A stretch of 64,000 nt of DNA, taken from assembly GCA_024228275.1 (NCBI GenBank), contig JAAETO010000050.1, positions 1 through 64,000 of the forward strand. Reading direction: 5' to 3'. The position numbers and the translations under genes are program-made. Within the stretch, counting starts at the first letter, position 1. Each line of letters starts with the position of its first letter. The notes below the pieces were generated by a model. The model was not told where the DNA came from, did no database searches, and saw only the letters and a program-made list of their open reading frames with translations. This DNA is from Arcobacter sp. Lineage in GTDB: Bacteria > Campylobacterota > Campylobacteria > Campylobacterales > Arcobacteraceae. Shown here piece after piece: positions 8,864 through 19,783 of this stretch.

Positions 8864-10436
8864 AATATTAAATCCAAAAACATTTGATGGTAGATTAAGA
8901 AGGTTTATAATAAATCTTATGTTATTTATTGTACTAGTAACTACAATATTTTTAATATATATGATGAGAACTCAAATTTCAGAAACTTTTAAAAAAGAGT
9001 TGAATTCTATTATTAGTATGCAAAATCAAGCAATTGATAAGTGGTTAAATGAAAGAGAACTTGATATTAGATTTTTGGCTAATAATTTTATTATAAAAGG
9101 TAATAAAAATGAAGATAAAAAAGCTTTTCTTGAAAATTTTATAAATAGTCAAAGTGAATTTTATTCTGTTGCTATTGTAGATTTAAAAGGATATGCCCTT
9201 ATAGATAGTACTTTAGATTATAAAAGATATTTTGGAGATAAAAATTTTTTCCAAGACTCTTTAAATGGTTTAGATAGTATAAGCACTGCAGAAATAAATT
9301 CATATAATAATATACCTGTACTTCATTTTAGTTCTCCTGTATTTAATGAATATAATGAAGTTATATCAGTTATAGTTGGCGCAGTTAGATTAAGTAGTAT
9401 TCAAGCTATAATAGAGGGATTTAGATTTAGCAAGACAGGAGAGACTTTTATTATAAATAAGAACAAACAGTTACTTACTAAAAGAAAATTTGATAAAGAT
9501 ATTGAATTATTAACTATAAGTGATAATACTAATATTTCAAAAGGGTTTTATACTAGTTATAATGGTAATGAAGTATTAGGTGATGTTATAAAAAGTAATT
9601 TTGGTGAATGGTTAATAGTTGCACAAATATCAAAAAATGAGATTTATGAAGTATTTGAACAATTTTTAATTTATGTATTGGTTTTTATATTTTCTTTATT
9701 AATTATCATTATTCCACTTATCTTAAAGTTTTCAAATAAAATAGTTAAACCTTTAAAATTTTTATTAAATGGTTCTCAACAAATTGAAGATGGTGACTAC
9801 GGACATGAAATTGATTCTAAATTAATTTCTAAAGCAAGTATTGAAATACAAGATTTAACGCACTCTTTTAACTCTATGTCAAGAGTTTTAAAAAAAGTAA
9901 TAGGTGAACTTACTTTACAATCTACAATTGATGTTTTAACGAAGTTATATAATAGAAGAGAATTATTAAGGTTATCAAAAGATCTTTTTATTAATTCTAT
10001 GAATGATAATAAAAGCATTGCAGTTTTAATGATTGATATAGACCATTTTAAAAAGGTAAACGATAATTACGGTCATAGAACAGGAGATATTGTAATTGAA
10101 AGAGTTGCTAATACTATTAAAACTTCTTTAACAGATGTTGATGTTCCCGGAAGATATGGAGGAGAAGAATTTATGGTATTTATTGCAGATATTAATTATA
10201 ATTCTGTTGAAAGTATAACTAATAGAATATTGAATAATGTTAGAAAGTTAGTTATTAACAATGATAATAATAGTTTAAAGTGTACTTGTAGTATAGGTGT
10301 TTTTTTTACGGACAATATTAATAAAGAATTATCTCTTGAAGAAGCAATAGAATTATCTGATCAATCACTATATATGGCTAAAAATTCTGGAAGAAATAGA
10401 GTTGTAATTAATGGTCATTTAAAAATTGCTTCATAA
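8856..10436 (+). CDS. diguanylate cyclase with periplasmic Cache-like sensor and HAMP-like region
   Basis: Two TM helices flanking about 230 aa, DVLTKLYNRREL, GRYGGEEFMVFI active site; overlaps the upstream CDS by 8 nt. Confidence 0.9.
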   Translation: MNRILNPKTFDGRLRRFIINLMLFIVLVTTIFLIYMMRTQISETFKKELNSIISMQNQAIDKWLNERELDIRFLANNFIIKGNKNEDKKAFLENFINSQSEFYSVAIVDLKGYALIDSTLDYKRYFGDKNFFQDSLNGLDSISTAEINSYNNIPVLHFSSPVFNEYNEVISVIVGAVRLSSIQAIIEGFRFSKTGETFIINKNKQLLTKRKFDKDIELLTISDNTNISKGFYTSYNGNEVLGDVIKSNFGEWLIVAQISKNEIYEVFEQFLIYVLVFIFSLLIIIIPLILKFSNKIVKPLKFLLNGSQQIEDGDYGHEIDSKLISKASIEIQDLTHSFNSMSRVLKKVIGELTLQSTIDVLTKLYNRRELLRLSKDLFINSMNDNKSIAVLMIDIDHFKKVNDNYGHRTGDIVIERVANTIKTSLTDVDVPGRYGGEEFMVFIADINYNSVESITNRILNNVRKLVINNDNNSLKCTCSIGVFFTDNINKELSLEEAIELSDQSLYMAKNSGRNRVVINGHLKIAS

Positions 10437-10456
10437 AAATATAGCAATATAAAAAT

Positions 10457-10485
10457 TTAGGTAAAGGTTAATTACCTCTACCTAA
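10457..10485. terminator. bidirectional terminator-like hairpin
   Basis: TTAGGTA..../TACCTAA inverted repeat between convergent genes. Confidence 0.5.
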
Positions 10486-11316
10486 CATTTCTGTAGCTTC
10501 TGTTATAATTAAAAACCCTTCGGGATCAATCTCTTTTATCATTTGTCTTAAAGCTTGAAGTTTTGTTACTTCTACAACAATTAGAATCATTTTCTTATTT
10601 TGACCTTCAAAAAGTCCATCACCATTTAAAATAGTTCCTTCTGGTCCTAAATTTTCTCTTATTTTGACTTTTAACTCTTCAGTTTTATTTGTTACAAGAT
10701 ATACAACTTTTTTATTTAAACTACCAGTTAACATAACATCTATTACTTTAGTTGTAACATATATACTAATAATACTCCAAAGTACTTTTACTGTGTCATC
10801 AAGTATAAATAAAGAAGACAGAATAATTAAAGTATCAATAACTAAAATAACTTGGCCAGGTTTGATTTCAGTTTTTGAAGATATTATTCTAGCAACAATA
10901 GTTGATCCTCCTGCACTTGAGTTTCCTTTAATAACTAAAGCTAAGCCTACACCAACAAAAATACCACCAAAAATAGCACTTAAAGTTGTATCAATAATAA
11001 ATGCTTTTAATTCAATTATTTCAGATAGTAAATCAATAAATAAAGATATAAGAATAATAGTAATGACTGTTCTTATTGCAAACATTTTTCCTAAATATTT
11101 AATCCCTACAATTAATAAAGGTAAATTAACTGCAGCAATAAGTGTACCTATTGTAAAAGGTGTAATATAGTGAAGTAATAAAGAAAGCCCAGCTGTTCCT
11201 CCTGTAATAAGTTTATTTGGAGCAAAAAAACCTACGACGGCTAAAGCTAAGATAAGTGAACCTACAATTATAAAACTATAATTTTTTAGTTCATCCTTTG
11301 TAAATATGTTATTCAT
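10468..11316 (-). CDS. YitT family membrane protein (DUF2179)
   Basis: GSLILALAVVGFFAPNKLITGGTAGLSLLL and C-terminal DPEGFLIITEATEMLGRGN. Confidence 0.88.
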   Translation of the reverse strand: MNNIFTKDELKNYSFIIVGSLILALAVVGFFAPNKLITGGTAGLSLLLHYITPFTIGTLIAAVNLPLLIVGIKYLGKMFAIRTVITIILISLFIDLLSEIIELKAFIIDTTLSAIFGGIFVGVGLALVIKGNSSAGGSTIVARIISSKTEIKPGQVILVIDTLIILSSLFILDDTVKVLWSIISIYVTTKVIDVMLTGSLNKKVVYLVTNKTEELKVKIRENLGPEGTILNGDGLFEGQNKKMILIVVEVTKLQALRQMIKEIDPEGFLIITEATEMLGRGN

Positions 11317-11397
11317 ATGTAAAAATCCTATTTAAATTTTAATAAGATTTTAACCACTTTTTTGTAATAAATAGATTACTAAAAAAATAAAATCAAA

Positions 11398-13344
11398 CTA
11401 TTTCTTACAGTTTTTTTGATTTTCAACTATATCATTTACAACTGAAGGCACGGCAAGAGTGGAGATATCTCCTAAATCTTCATAATCACAATTTGCTATT
11501 TTCCTTAAAATTCTTCTCATTATTTTTCCAGATCTTGTTTTTGGTAAAGCAGGTGCAAAGTGTATAAATTCTGGAGTTGCAACTGCTCCTATTTCATGTT
11601 TAACCCAAGCTGTTAATTCTTCTTTCAATTTTTCACTATCTTCAAGCCCAGCCATTAAAGTTACGTAAGCATAGATACCTTGACCTTTTATTTCATGTGT
11701 AAATCCAACAACAGCTGCTTCCGCTACTTTTTCGTGTAGTACTAAAGCACTTTCAACTTCAGCAGTTCCAATTCTGTGTCCTGAGACATTAATAACATCA
11801 TCAACACGACCTGTTATCCAATAGTATCCATCTTTATCACGTCTACATCCATCTCCTGTAAAATATTTTCCATCAAAAGTAGAAAAATATGTATCTATAA
11901 ATCTTTTATGATCTCCATAAACTGTTCTCATTTGTCCAGGCCAACTATCTTTAATACATAATTTACCTTGTGCCTCACCTTCTAATATATTTCCTTCGTC
12001 ATCTAAGAGTTCAGGTTCAATTCCTAAGAATGGACGTGTAGCAGAACCTGCTTTTAGTTTTGTTATGTTTGGTATTGGACTTATCATTATTCCACCTGTT
12101 TCTGTTTGCCACCAAGTATCAACAATAGGACATTTTTCTTTTCCAACGACTTTATAGTACCACTGCCAAGCTTTTGGGTTAATAGGTTCTCCAACAGTTC
12201 CAAGTAATTTTAAAGATGATAAATCATATTTATTTACATACTCTTCTCCGGCTCTCATAAGTGCTCTAAGTGCAGTAGGAGCAGTATAAAAGATATTTAC
12301 TTTATGAGTTTCACAAACTTGCCAAAATCTTGAAGCATTAGGATAAGTTGGAACTCCCTCAAAAACTAAAGTTGTAGCACCGTTTGCTAAAGGACCGTAA
12401 ACAATGTAACTATGTCCAGTTACCCATCCAACATCAGCAGTACACCAATATATATCACCTTTTTTATAATTAAAAATTAATTCATGCGTTAAACTAGCAT
12501 ATACCATATATCCTCCAGTAGTGTGTAATACACCTTTTGGTTTACCTGTTGATCCTGAGGTATATAATATAAATAGAGGGTCTTCTGCATTCATCTCTTC
12601 TGGTTCACATATTGGCTCATGTTTTTTCTCTTCAATATGAGCAAAAATATCTCTACCTTCTTTCATAGGTATTTCATTTTTTGTGTGAGAAATTACAAGA
12701 ACAGTTGTTACATTTACATCATCTGAATGTATAGCTTCATCAACATTAAGTTTTAAAGGAATAATTTTGCCACCTCTAACAGCTTGATCAGCTGTGATTA
12801 CAACATGACTATCGCAATCAATTATTCTTCCTTTTAATGAGTCAGGAGAAAATCCTCCAAATACTACAGAATGAACTGCACCAATTCTTGCACATGCAAG
12901 CATTGCATATACAGCTTCTTGAATCATAGGCATATAAATAGTTACTCTATGGCCTTTTTTTACATTTCTTGATTTTAATATATTTGCATATGTACATACT
13001 TTATCATGAAGCTCTTGGTAAGTAATATGTTTAGAATTATTTGGTTCATCTGCTTCAAATATAATTGCAGTTTTATTTGCCATATATGGAAGATGTCTAT
13101 CTATACAGTTTACACTAGCATTTAAGGTTCCATCTTCGTACCATTTTATATGTAAATCATATTTTTTAAAGGAGACATCTTTTATTTTAGTATATGGCTT
13201 CATCCAATCAATACGATGCCCCATGGCATTCCAAAAAACTTCTTTGTTTTTCATTGATTCTTCATACAATTTAAAATATTGATCTTTTTTGATTTTTCCT
13301 AATTCTTTTAAATTAGTTTCGAGGATATTTTTTTTAGAGTTCAT
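11398..13344 (-). CDS. acs: acetyl-CoA synthetase
   Basis: 648 aa; [45 protein letters not shown]. Confidence 0.96.
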   Translation of the reverse strand: MNSKKNILETNLKELGKIKKDQYFKLYEESMKNKEVFWNAMGHRIDWMKPYTKIKDVSFKKYDLHIKWYEDGTLNASVNCIDRHLPYMANKTAIIFEADEPNNSKHITYQELHDKVCTYANILKSRNVKKGHRVTIYMPMIQEAVYAMLACARIGAVHSVVFGGFSPDSLKGRIIDCDSHVVITADQAVRGGKIIPLKLNVDEAIHSDDVNVTTVLVISHTKNEIPMKEGRDIFAHIEEKKHEPICEPEEMNAEDPLFILYTSGSTGKPKGVLHTTGGYMVYASLTHELIFNYKKGDIYWCTADVGWVTGHSYIVYGPLANGATTLVFEGVPTYPNASRFWQVCETHKVNIFYTAPTALRALMRAGEEYVNKYDLSSLKLLGTVGEPINPKAWQWYYKVVGKEKCPIVDTWWQTETGGIMISPIPNITKLKAGSATRPFLGIEPELLDDEGNILEGEAQGKLCIKDSWPGQMRTVYGDHKRFIDTYFSTFDGKYFTGDGCRRDKDGYYWITGRVDDVINVSGHRIGTAEVESALVLHEKVAEAAVVGFTHEIKGQGIYAYVTLMAGLEDSEKLKEELTAWVKHEIGAVATPEFIHFAPALPKTRSGKIMRRILRKIANCDYEDLGDISTLAVPSVVNDIVENQKNCKK

Positions 13345-13496
13345 AATATTTCTCCTTTATAAAGGTTATAATAAAGATCTCTTTGTAATTAATAATATAT
13401 CTAAAATCATATAATCAAAAACTATATAATTTGAAATAAGTTTTAAATTAAATTTAAATTAAGAACTCTGATTTTAAATTTTTGTATAATACTTTT

Positions 13497-16004
13497 ATGA
13501 ATAAGCTTCCAATATACGATGTTATACCTGATATTAAAACAAGTTTTAAAAATAGTAATACTCTTATTTTAGAAGCTCCTCCAGGAGCTGGAAAAAGTAC
13601 AGTAGTGCCTATCTCATTACTTGATGAGTCTTGGTTAGACAATAAGATAATAATTATGTTAGAACCAAGAAGAGTTGCTGCAAGAATGGTAGCTAATCAA
13701 ATGTCAAAACTTTTAGGTGAAAAGATAGGACAAAGAGTTGGTTATCAAATTAAAATGGATAGGTGTGTATCTGAACAAACAAAGATATTAGTTGTTACAG
13801 AAGCAATTTTAGTTCGTATGTTACAAGCTGATCAAGAGTTAAATAATGTAGCAATGATCATATTTGATGAGTTTCATGAAAGAAGTATATATACAGATTT
13901 GTCTTTAGCTTTAAGTTTGCAAGTTCAAGAGTTATTAAGAGATGATTTAAAGATACTTATTATGTCCGCAACTTTAAATTCTATAGAGTTAAAAAAATTA
14001 TTAGGAAATGTTCCTCTTGTTAGTTCAAAAGGAAAAGTTTTTGATGTAGAGAATATATATTTAAGATCAGATATTAAACAAGCTAATAATGAATCTTTAA
14101 ATAACTTGTTATGTTCTACTGTTTTAAATTCAATAGAAAAAGATAAAGGTGATATTTTAGTTTTTTTACCAGGTATTAAAGAGATAAAAAAATTGGCTTC
14201 CTTATTACTTAATAAAGTATCAAAGGATTATGTAGATATTTTACCTTTGTATTCTAATCTAGCTAAGAAGGAACAAGATAAAGCTTTACAAATTAGTAAT
14301 AAAAGAAAGATAATTCTTTCTACTAATATTGCCCAAACTTCTTTAACAATTGAGGGAGTAAGTATTGTAATTGATACAGGATTAGAAAAAATATCACGTT
14401 TTAATAGTGAAAATTCAATGAATCATTTAGATTTAAATTTTATATCAAAAGATTCAGCAATTCAAAGAGCAGGGAGAGCAGGGAGACTATCAAATGGTAA
14501 ATGTTATAGACTTTGGCATGAAAATAAGATATTAGAACAAAGTACTAAGCCTGAAATATTAAGAAGTGACTTAAGTACAACAATTTTAGATTTAGCACTT
14601 TGGAATGTCCAATCTTTTGATGAATTAAAATGGCTTGATATTCCTTCTAGTAAAAGTATAAATAAAACTAAAGAGGTTTTACAAGAGTTAAAAATGTTAG
14701 ATGAAAGTTTTTATATTACTTCTTTTGGAAAAGATGCTCTTAGTTTAGGTTTGCATCCAAGGTTTTCTTATATGGTATTAAAAGCTAATGATTTAGGATA
14801 TGCTTATGAAGCATGTCTGTTATGTGCAATATTATTAGAAAAGAATATTTTTGTAAATGAATATAATCAAAGTGATATTTTAAATTCCTTTTTGAGTTTA
14901 TATGAAAATGATATAGATAATAGTTATATCAAAATGTATTTAGTAAAAGAGATTTTACAACAAACAAATTTTTATTATTCAAAACTAAAGTCTATAAAAA
15001 ACATTTTAAAAAAAGATACTATTTTTAATAAAGATATGCTTAGTGTATTACTTTTATATGCTTATCCAGATAGACTAGCTAAACAAAGAATAATAAATGA
15101 CAATAGATATAAATTAAGTAATAAAAAAGGTGCAATACTTAATTATGAAGATAATTTATATAATCACGAATTTTTAGTTGTAGCTAATTTACATGCTAAA
15201 CAAAAAGATTCATATATAACAAAAGCATTAAGTATAAAGTATAAAGATATAAAAAAATATTTTTCTTTTTATATTAAAAATAAACAGAGTATAACTTATA
15301 ATAAAGAACAAAATAAGTTTGATATAAAAGAGCATGAAATGTTTTTAGATTTACAATTATCTCATAAATCAATAGCTTTATCTAAAGATTTTGATTTTAC
15401 AAATTTATTAAAAGAGTTGATACAAAAAGAGGGATTAGAGCTTTTACCTTGGAGTAAAAAAGCAAAAGATTTTCAAAATAGAGTTTGCTTCATAAATTTA
15501 GCTGATGAGGTAAATTATAATTTTAAAGATATTAATAACAAGGTATTAGTTCAAGATTTAAAGTGGTTAGAACCATATTTAAAGAATATAAAGTCAATAA
15601 AAGATTTAGAAAAGTTAGATATTTATACAATACTTTTATCATCTTTTACTTGGGATGAACAACAATTAATTGAATCTTTAAGCCCTACACATATAAAAGT
15701 ACCTAGTGGTTCAAATATTAAACTTGATTATTCTGATTTAAAAAAACCTATATTATCTGTAAAAATACAAGAAATTTTTGGTCTAAAACATACACCACTT
15801 ATTTGTAATGGAAAAGTAAAATTACAAGTACATCTTTTAAGTCCAGCATTAAGACCTATTCAGATTACTTATGATTTAGAAAGTTTTTGGAAAAATTCAT
15901 ATGATGAGGTAAGAAAAGAATTAAGAGGAAAATATAAAAAACATTATTGGCCTTTAAACCCATATGAAGCTATTGCAACAAAAAAGACTAAAAAAAATAT
16001 GTAG
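13497..16004 (+). CDS. hrpB: ATP-dependent helicase HrpB
   Basis: APPGAGKSTVVP Walker A, DEFHERS, SATLNS, QRAGRAGRL; HrpB C-terminal YDLESFWKNSYDEVRKELRGKYKKHYWPLNP. Confidence 0.93.
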   Translation: MNKLPIYDVIPDIKTSFKNSNTLILEAPPGAGKSTVVPISLLDESWLDNKIIIMLEPRRVAARMVANQMSKLLGEKIGQRVGYQIKMDRCVSEQTKILVVTEAILVRMLQADQELNNVAMIIFDEFHERSIYTDLSLALSLQVQELLRDDLKILIMSATLNSIELKKLLGNVPLVSSKGKVFDVENIYLRSDIKQANNESLNNLLCSTVLNSIEKDKGDILVFLPGIKEIKKLASLLLNKVSKDYVDILPLYSNLAKKEQDKALQISNKRKIILSTNIAQTSLTIEGVSIVIDTGLEKISRFNSENSMNHLDLNFISKDSAIQRAGRAGRLSNGKCYRLWHENKILEQSTKPEILRSDLSTTILDLALWNVQSFDELKWLDIPSSKSINKTKEVLQELKMLDESFYITSFGKDALSLGLHPRFSYMVLKANDLGYAYEACLLCAILLEKNIFVNEYNQSDILNSFLSLYENDIDNSYIKMYLVKEILQQTNFYYSKLKSIKNILKKDTIFNKDMLSVLLLYAYPDRLAKQRIINDNRYKLSNKKGAILNYEDNLYNHEFLVVANLHAKQKDSYITKALSIKYKDIKKYFSFYIKNKQSITYNKEQNKFDIKEHEMFLDLQLSHKSIALSKDFDFTNLLKELIQKEGLELLPWSKKAKDFQNRVCFINLADEVNYNFKDINNKVLVQDLKWLEPYLKNIKSIKDLEKLDIYTILLSSFTWDEQQLIESLSPTHIKVPSGSNIKLDYSDLKKPILSVKIQEIFGLKHTPLICNGKVKLQVHLLSPALRPIQITYDLESFWKNSYDEVRKELRGKYKKHYWPLNPYEAIATKKTKKNM

Positions 16005-16006
16005 AA

Positions 16007-16034
16007 TTTAAGAAGTAAGAATTTACTTCTTAAA
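16007..16034. terminator. bidirectional terminator-like hairpin
   Basis: TTTAAGAAGTAA-GAAT-TTACTTCTTAAA, 12-bp perfect stem between convergent genes. Confidence 0.7.
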
Positions 16035-16036
16035 TA

Positions 16037-16453
16037 TTATCCATACATAATTTGAGATAAAAATATAATAAAAATTACAGTTAAAAATGGGAAAAGATGA
16101 CTTGTAAATAAAAATGGATTTATTTTAAAAAACTTTTGATTGAAACCTCTAATCCCTAACCATAAACCAAAAAATGCCTTTATACTTAATATAATTTGAA
16201 AATTACTTAATCCATCTTCATCAATTGGACCAAAAACTTTTCCTATAAGATAAATACCTGAGGCAACTGCAACTAAAAGTGCCCAAGGAACTACTTTTCT
16301 TACATGCATCATGATAGCTTCTCTAGCTTTCTTAGTTTCTTCTTCATTTAAAGTTTGTGACATTTTTGACATAAACAAGTTATCTACAAATAAAAAACCA
16401 CCATAAATAAAAACTGCAAAAAAATGAATTAAGTGTACGACTGTAAAAGTAAT
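16037..16453 (-). CDS. small multi-pass membrane protein (CopD-like in character); start re-called upstream of the ORF track
   Basis: Frame is open up to TAA at 16472-16474 and encodes TFTVVHLIHFFAVFIYGGFLFVDNLFMSKM before the called start; AAAGGA SD at 16460-16465; only ATT codons available as start. Confidence 0.6.
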   Translation of the reverse strand: MTFTVVHLIHFFAVFIYGGFLFVDNLFMSKMSQTLNEEETKKAREAIMMHVRKVVPWALLVAVASGIYLIGKVFGPIDEDGLSNFQIILSIKAFFGLWLGIRGFNQKFFKINPFLFTSHLFPFLTVIFIIFLSQIMYG

Positions 16454-16533
16454 AATATATCCTTTAAATTTTTATGTAAATATATATTAAAAAATAGATT
16501 AAAACCTTGATAACTGTCAATCTTTATAATATT

Positions 16534-16815
16534 TTAGTATCTTGCAATTATTTCAATTAAATGAAACCCAAATTCTGTTTTTACAGGTCCATGAATTTTA
16601 TGTAGTTCCTCTTTAAAGACTATTTGATCAAATTCTTTTACCATTTCGCCTTTTGAAAAAGTACCTAAGTTTCCTCCACTTTTACTTGAAGGGCATTTAG
16701 AAAATTTTTTAGCTGCTTTTTCAAAAGTTATCTCTTTTTTTATAATCTCTTTTTTTAGCTTCTTAGCTAATTTTTCCGTATTTACTAATATATGTCTTGC
16801 TGTTGCTTTTGCCAT
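16534..16815 (-). CDS. parvulin-type peptidylprolyl isomerase
   Basis: ARHILV...KKFSKCPSSKSGGNLGTFSKGEMVKEFD...GPVKTEFGFHLIEI. Confidence 0.92.
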   Translation of the reverse strand: MAKATARHILVNTEKLAKKLKKEIIKKEITFEKAAKKFSKCPSSKSGGNLGTFSKGEMVKEFDQIVFKEELHKIHGPVKTEFGFHLIEIIARY

Positions 16816-16827
16816 TAAAATCCTTCT

Positions 16828-18201
16828 TTATATATTTTCATTATACCTTTGTATTTCTTTAACAGCTTCAACTGATGCTGGAAGTAAGGCTTCATTTAAA
16901 GCTGGATGAATGTAAAGCATATCTTTTAAGTGTCTTATATCATTATTTATATGCATAACCGCTAAAACTTGATGTATCATACTTGAACTTTCAGGTCCTA
17001 TCATATGACATCCTAGAATCTCATAATTATTTGGATTTACTAAAAATTTAGTAATTGGATATTTTAATCTTGTAGACATTGCTTTTGCACTAGCTAGCCA
17101 ATTTGTAGTTGTTGTAATATATTCTATTTTTTTTTCTTTTGCTTGTTCTTCTGTTATACCAACACTAGCAATTTCAGGATCTGTAAAAACTGCATGAGGC
17201 ATATATTTAAAATTTAATGCTTCTTTTGAATCTTCAAATAATATTTTACTTAAATGGTTTACTTCGTAAGCTGCTGCATGTTGCAACATATGTTCTCCTG
17301 CTGCGTCACCTACTACGTAAACTCCTTTCGCTGATGTTTGAAATAGTTCGTCTCTTTGTATAAAGCCTCTTGTATCTATATCTATAGTTGTATTTTCTAA
17401 GTGTAAGCTTCCTGAGTTTGATTTCCTACCTGTTGCATATAATAATTCTTCACTAGTATGGTTTAAAATTCCTTTTGTTTTACTATCTAAAGTTAATTCA
17501 AATTTATCGTCTAAATATTCTATGTCTTGAATTATAGTATTAAATTCAATATCTACATTTTTACTAAACTCTTTTTTGAAAATATCAGTAATTTGTTTAT
17601 CTTCATTTCCTAAAATTCTGTCGCTTCTTATCAGTAATTTTGTTTTTACTCCAATTGCAGAAAAGAAATTAGCTAATTCACAAGCAATAAATCCAGAACC
17701 AACTATAGTTATTGATTTTGGCACTTCACCTTTTAATGGAAAAATATCATCACTTGTCCAAGCTTTTTCATGCTGTGCTTTCACTGGTTTAGTTCCAGTT
17801 GCTATAACAATATTAGGTGCTGTTAGTTCTTCATTATTTACTTTTATAATGTTATTAGAAAGAAAAGAACCAATACCTCTAAATACTTCAACATTTTCAT
17901 TGAATCTACTTTCGTATCTTGAGTCTATTTTAGAAATAAAACTATTTGTATCTTCAAATATTTTTTGTATATCTATATTATTTATTTGTGAGTCTATAAA
18001 ATGTCTATTTGATTCTTTTATTCCTCTAATAACATTAGCATATCCAATTAAAAGTTTTGATGGGACACAGCCTCTATTTGGACAAGTACCACCTAAAGAT
18101 GACTTTTCTATGATTGCAACTTTTTTTCCGAGGCTTCCCGCTTTTACTGCAAGGTTACTAGCTCTACCTCCACCTATAATTATCAAATCAAATTTTTTCA
18201 T
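16828..18201 (-). CDS. FAD-dependent pyridine nucleotide-disulfide oxidoreductase (dihydrolipoyl dehydrogenase-like)
   Basis: IIGGGRASNLAVKAG, GGTCPNRGCVPSK redox motif, VVGDAAGEHMLQHAA, HPALNEAL C-terminus. Confidence 0.9.
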   Translation of the reverse strand: MKKFDLIIIGGGRASNLAVKAGSLGKKVAIIEKSSLGGTCPNRGCVPSKLLIGYANVIRGIKESNRHFIDSQINNIDIQKIFEDTNSFISKIDSRYESRFNENVEVFRGIGSFLSNNIIKVNNEELTAPNIVIATGTKPVKAQHEKAWTSDDIFPLKGEVPKSITIVGSGFIACELANFFSAIGVKTKLLIRSDRILGNEDKQITDIFKKEFSKNVDIEFNTIIQDIEYLDDKFELTLDSKTKGILNHTSEELLYATGRKSNSGSLHLENTTIDIDTRGFIQRDELFQTSAKGVYVVGDAAGEHMLQHAAAYEVNHLSKILFEDSKEALNFKYMPHAVFTDPEIASVGITEEQAKEKKIEYITTTTNWLASAKAMSTRLKYPITKFLVNPNNYEILGCHMIGPESSSMIHQVLAVMHINNDIRHLKDMLYIHPALNEALLPASVEAVKEIQRYNENI

Positions 18202-18293
18202 TTTAATACCTTTTTCAAATTTATAAATGTCAATATACAAAATTAATATAAATCATTTGTGTAGTTTTAAGATGATATAATAATTTTAATTAA

Positions 18294-19424
18294 TTGGTAA
18301 GGAGTTTATTTTTGCTTAGATATATATTTTTCTTTTTAATATTACCTTTTTATCTTTATTCTCAAACAGTATTAAAGTTTGAAAGTGAAGGGATGAATCT
18401 TAAATTAGAAAATGTATTATCTGGAAATGAAGTTATTTGGGGTATGACTTTTATTTCTTCAAGTAAATTAATATTTACTTTAAAAAGTGGGAAGATTATT
18501 TTATTAGATATAAATACAAAAAAGATTAAACAAGTTTTAGCTAGTCCAAATATATTTTATGGTGGACAGGGTGGTTTACTTGATGTTCAAGCATCTCCAA
18601 CTTTTAAAAAAGATAGACTTTTATATTTTACATATGTAAAAAAAATAGATGACAAGGCTGTAACTGTTTTAGCTCAAGCTAACTTAGAAGTTTACGAGTT
18701 AAAAAACTGGAAAGATTTACTTGTGTCAAAGTCTTCTTCTAAAACTTCTAGACATTTTGGAAGTAGAATTACTTTTGATGAAAATGGACATATATATTTT
18801 TCTATTGGAGACAGAGGTGTAAGAAAAAATGCACAGGATTTATCAAATCATGCAGGAACTATAGTTAGATTAAATCTTGATGGAACAATACCTAGTGATA
18901 ATCCATTTATAAATCAAAAAAATAAATTACCAGAGATATATAGTTATGGACATAGAAATCCTCAAGGACTTTTTTATGATAAGTTTAGTAAAAATCTTTG
19001 GAGTATAGAACATGGTCCAAGAGGTGGTGATGAAATTAATTTAATAAAAAAAGGTTTAAATTATGGTTGGCCAGTTATATCTCATGGAAAAGAGTATTGG
19101 GGTCCAATTTCAGTAGGAGAAGGAACGCATAAAGAGGGGATGGTACAGGCTAAAAAAGTTTATACTCCTTCTATTGCTCCAAGTTCATTAATTATATATA
19201 ATCATAATACATTTTCAAAATGGAAGGGTAATTTATTTTCTGGTGCATTAAAATTAAGACATTTAAATAGAATTGTTGTTAATAAATCGAATGAAGTTAT
19301 AAAAGAAGAAAGACTTTTAGAAAAGTTAGAACAAAGAATTAGAAATGTAATACAATCTCCTACTGGAGATCTTTATATATCTACTGACAATGGAAATATA
19401 TTTAAAATTGTACCAGATACATAG
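18294..19424 (+). CDS. PQQ-dependent sugar dehydrogenase (YliI-like)
   Basis: GGQGGLLDVQASPTF, GHRNPQGLFYD, EHGPRGGDEINLIKKGLNYGWP. Confidence 0.92.
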   Translation: MVRSLFLLRYIFFFLILPFYLYSQTVLKFESEGMNLKLENVLSGNEVIWGMTFISSSKLIFTLKSGKIILLDINTKKIKQVLASPNIFYGGQGGLLDVQASPTFKKDRLLYFTYVKKIDDKAVTVLAQANLEVYELKNWKDLLVSKSSSKTSRHFGSRITFDENGHIYFSIGDRGVRKNAQDLSNHAGTIVRLNLDGTIPSDNPFINQKNKLPEIYSYGHRNPQGLFYDKFSKNLWSIEHGPRGGDEINLIKKGLNYGWPVISHGKEYWGPISVGEGTHKEGMVQAKKVYTPSIAPSSLIIYNHNTFSKWKGNLFSGALKLRHLNRIVVNKSNEVIKEERLLEKLEQRIRNVIQSPTGDLYISTDNGNIFKIVPDT

Positions 19425-19493
19425 ATTTGTATTTTTATTGCTATTCTTTGATTGTATACTCTAAAAAATGTAATTATACTATTAAGGATTTAA

Positions 19494-19781
19494 GTGAAAA
19501 AAGAAAATATTAAAAAAGAGTTTGAAACAGTTATATTAAATGCAAAAATAGCTGCAGGAATATTTTTTATATTATTAACACCAAGTATAGTAATTCTTGT
19601 TAAAGATATAAGTGAAGTTTTTGGACAAGATCAGGATTTTTGGTTTAGAGCAAGTATTGCAGGATTTGTTATATATATGGGATTTACTTTATTTTTATGG
19701 AAATGCCCAAGTTGTAGGAAATTTCCAGGACGTGGTTGGTTTAGAAAAGAGTGTGAAAATTGTGGAGTTGAATTATCTTAA
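19494..19781 (+). CDS. small membrane protein with C-terminal zinc ribbon
   Basis: Two TM helices then WKCPSCRKFPGRGWFRKECENCGV (CxxC...CxxC). Confidence 0.75.
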   Translation: MKKENIKKEFETVILNAKIAAGIFFILLTPSIVILVKDISEVFGQDQDFWFRASIAGFVIYMGFTLFLWKCPSCRKFPGRGWFRKECENCGVELS

Positions 19782-19783
19782 GT

